NCBI RefSeq assembly: GCF_018612915.1
Contig: NZ_JAGGRL010000002.1
Span: forward strand, 1-64,000
Origin: Stenotrophomonas sp. ISL-67
GTDB lineage: Bacteria > Pseudomonadota > Gammaproteobacteria > Xanthomonadales > Xanthomonadaceae
Direction: 5' to 3'
DNA: 64,000 nucleotides
Part shown: piece after piece, positions 63,810-64,000 of the stretch
Position numbering within the stretch: position 1 is the stretch's first letter
Layout of the letters: every line of letters starts with the position of its first letter
The notes under the pieces: generated by a model
What the model was told of the DNA's origin: nothing
What the model saw: only the letters and a program-made list of their open reading frames with translations
Database searches by the model: none
Made by a program: the position numbers and the translations under genes

Positions 63810-64000
63810 GGTTGCGGCTCCACGGTAGCGTCCGGCGCGCGCGGCGGAGCCGGCGCCAGGTAACCCACGACGGTGCACAGCAAGCCGTAGGCGATGAAGG
63901 AAGAAATACCGAGCAGGTTGCCCAGGTGCTGGCGATCGATCAGCACCAGCTTGGCCAGCACCACGCCCATCAGCACCGCACCGACCAGCCACAGCGCACG
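63806..64000 (-). CDS. DUF2339 family membrane protein, C-terminal 64 codons (partial)
   Basis: The open frame enters from the window edge and reads LVGAVLMGVVLAKLVLIDRQHLGN, then hydrophobic FIAYGLLCTVVGYLAPAPPRAP, to TGA at 63806. It is the C-terminal membrane end of a DUF2339 protein, consistent with its DUF3999 partner. Start lies outside the window. Confidence 0.75.
   Translation of the reverse strand, partial: RALWLVGAVLMGVVLAKLVLIDRQHLGNLLGISSFIAYGLLCTVVGYLAPAPPRAPDATVEPQP

Overview
The window reads as chromosome of a Stenotrophomonas-like gammaproteobacterium (family Lysobacteraceae/Xanthomonadaceae). Supporting signs are the high GC content outside the accessory region, the pilB / pilA / pilCD-coaE arrangement typical of this family, and many GTAG-starting palindromic repeats of the kind known as SMAG elements in Stenotrophomonas maltophilia. 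The assignment is inference; no rRNA or species marker is present.

Layout. 1-1.1 kb: poorly recognised small ORFs. 1.2-6.6 kb: type IV pilus genes (pilB and pilA on minus, pilC-pilD-coaE on plus), with a sigma-54 type promoter for pilA. 6.7-8.7 kb: ColR/ColS-like two-component pair. 8.8-12.3 kb: secreted protein, rimK, an Xre-type antitoxin with a frameshifted RES toxin, and a small NTF2-fold protein. 12.4-17.7 kb: an envelope block on the minus strand (response regulator, sensor kinase, small ORF, LpxO-like hydroxylase, MipA/OmpV, MlaA-like lipoprotein). Matching arrays of direct repeats lie before its transcription units.

17.9-31.3 kb: an integrative island of about 13.3 kb in the 3' end of tRNA-Gly(CCC), bounded by a 23-bp direct repeat. 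It carries a four-gene His-Xaa-Ser peptide modification system (hxsD-hxsB-hxsC-hxsA), a small ORF after hxsA, and a two-part RHS polymorphic toxin with a double-CXXCG immunity protein. A decayed IS30 element with a GTC target duplication sits beside a truncated integrase. A second integrase remnant lies just outside the left repeat, so the site was probably used more than once.

31.4-64 kb: core and housekeeping genes. These are a GDSL autotransporter esterase, thiS-thiG-trmB, an SLC13 permease, a Rieske protein, an FAA hydrolase, mscL, an M28 peptidase, two AGCS alanine/glycine symporters, a TrmH-family methyltransferase, an RND efflux pair, a copper-uptake pair (TonB receptor plus a Met/His-rich protein), cysB/cysK, a macrodomain hydrolase, a run of glycolytic genes (class I aldolase, pyruvate kinase, phosphoglycerate kinase) and a DUF3999/DUF2339 pair cut by the window edge. 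SMAG-like palindromes fill most intergenic gaps here, and in six genes the TAG stop codon is part of the repeat's GTAG.
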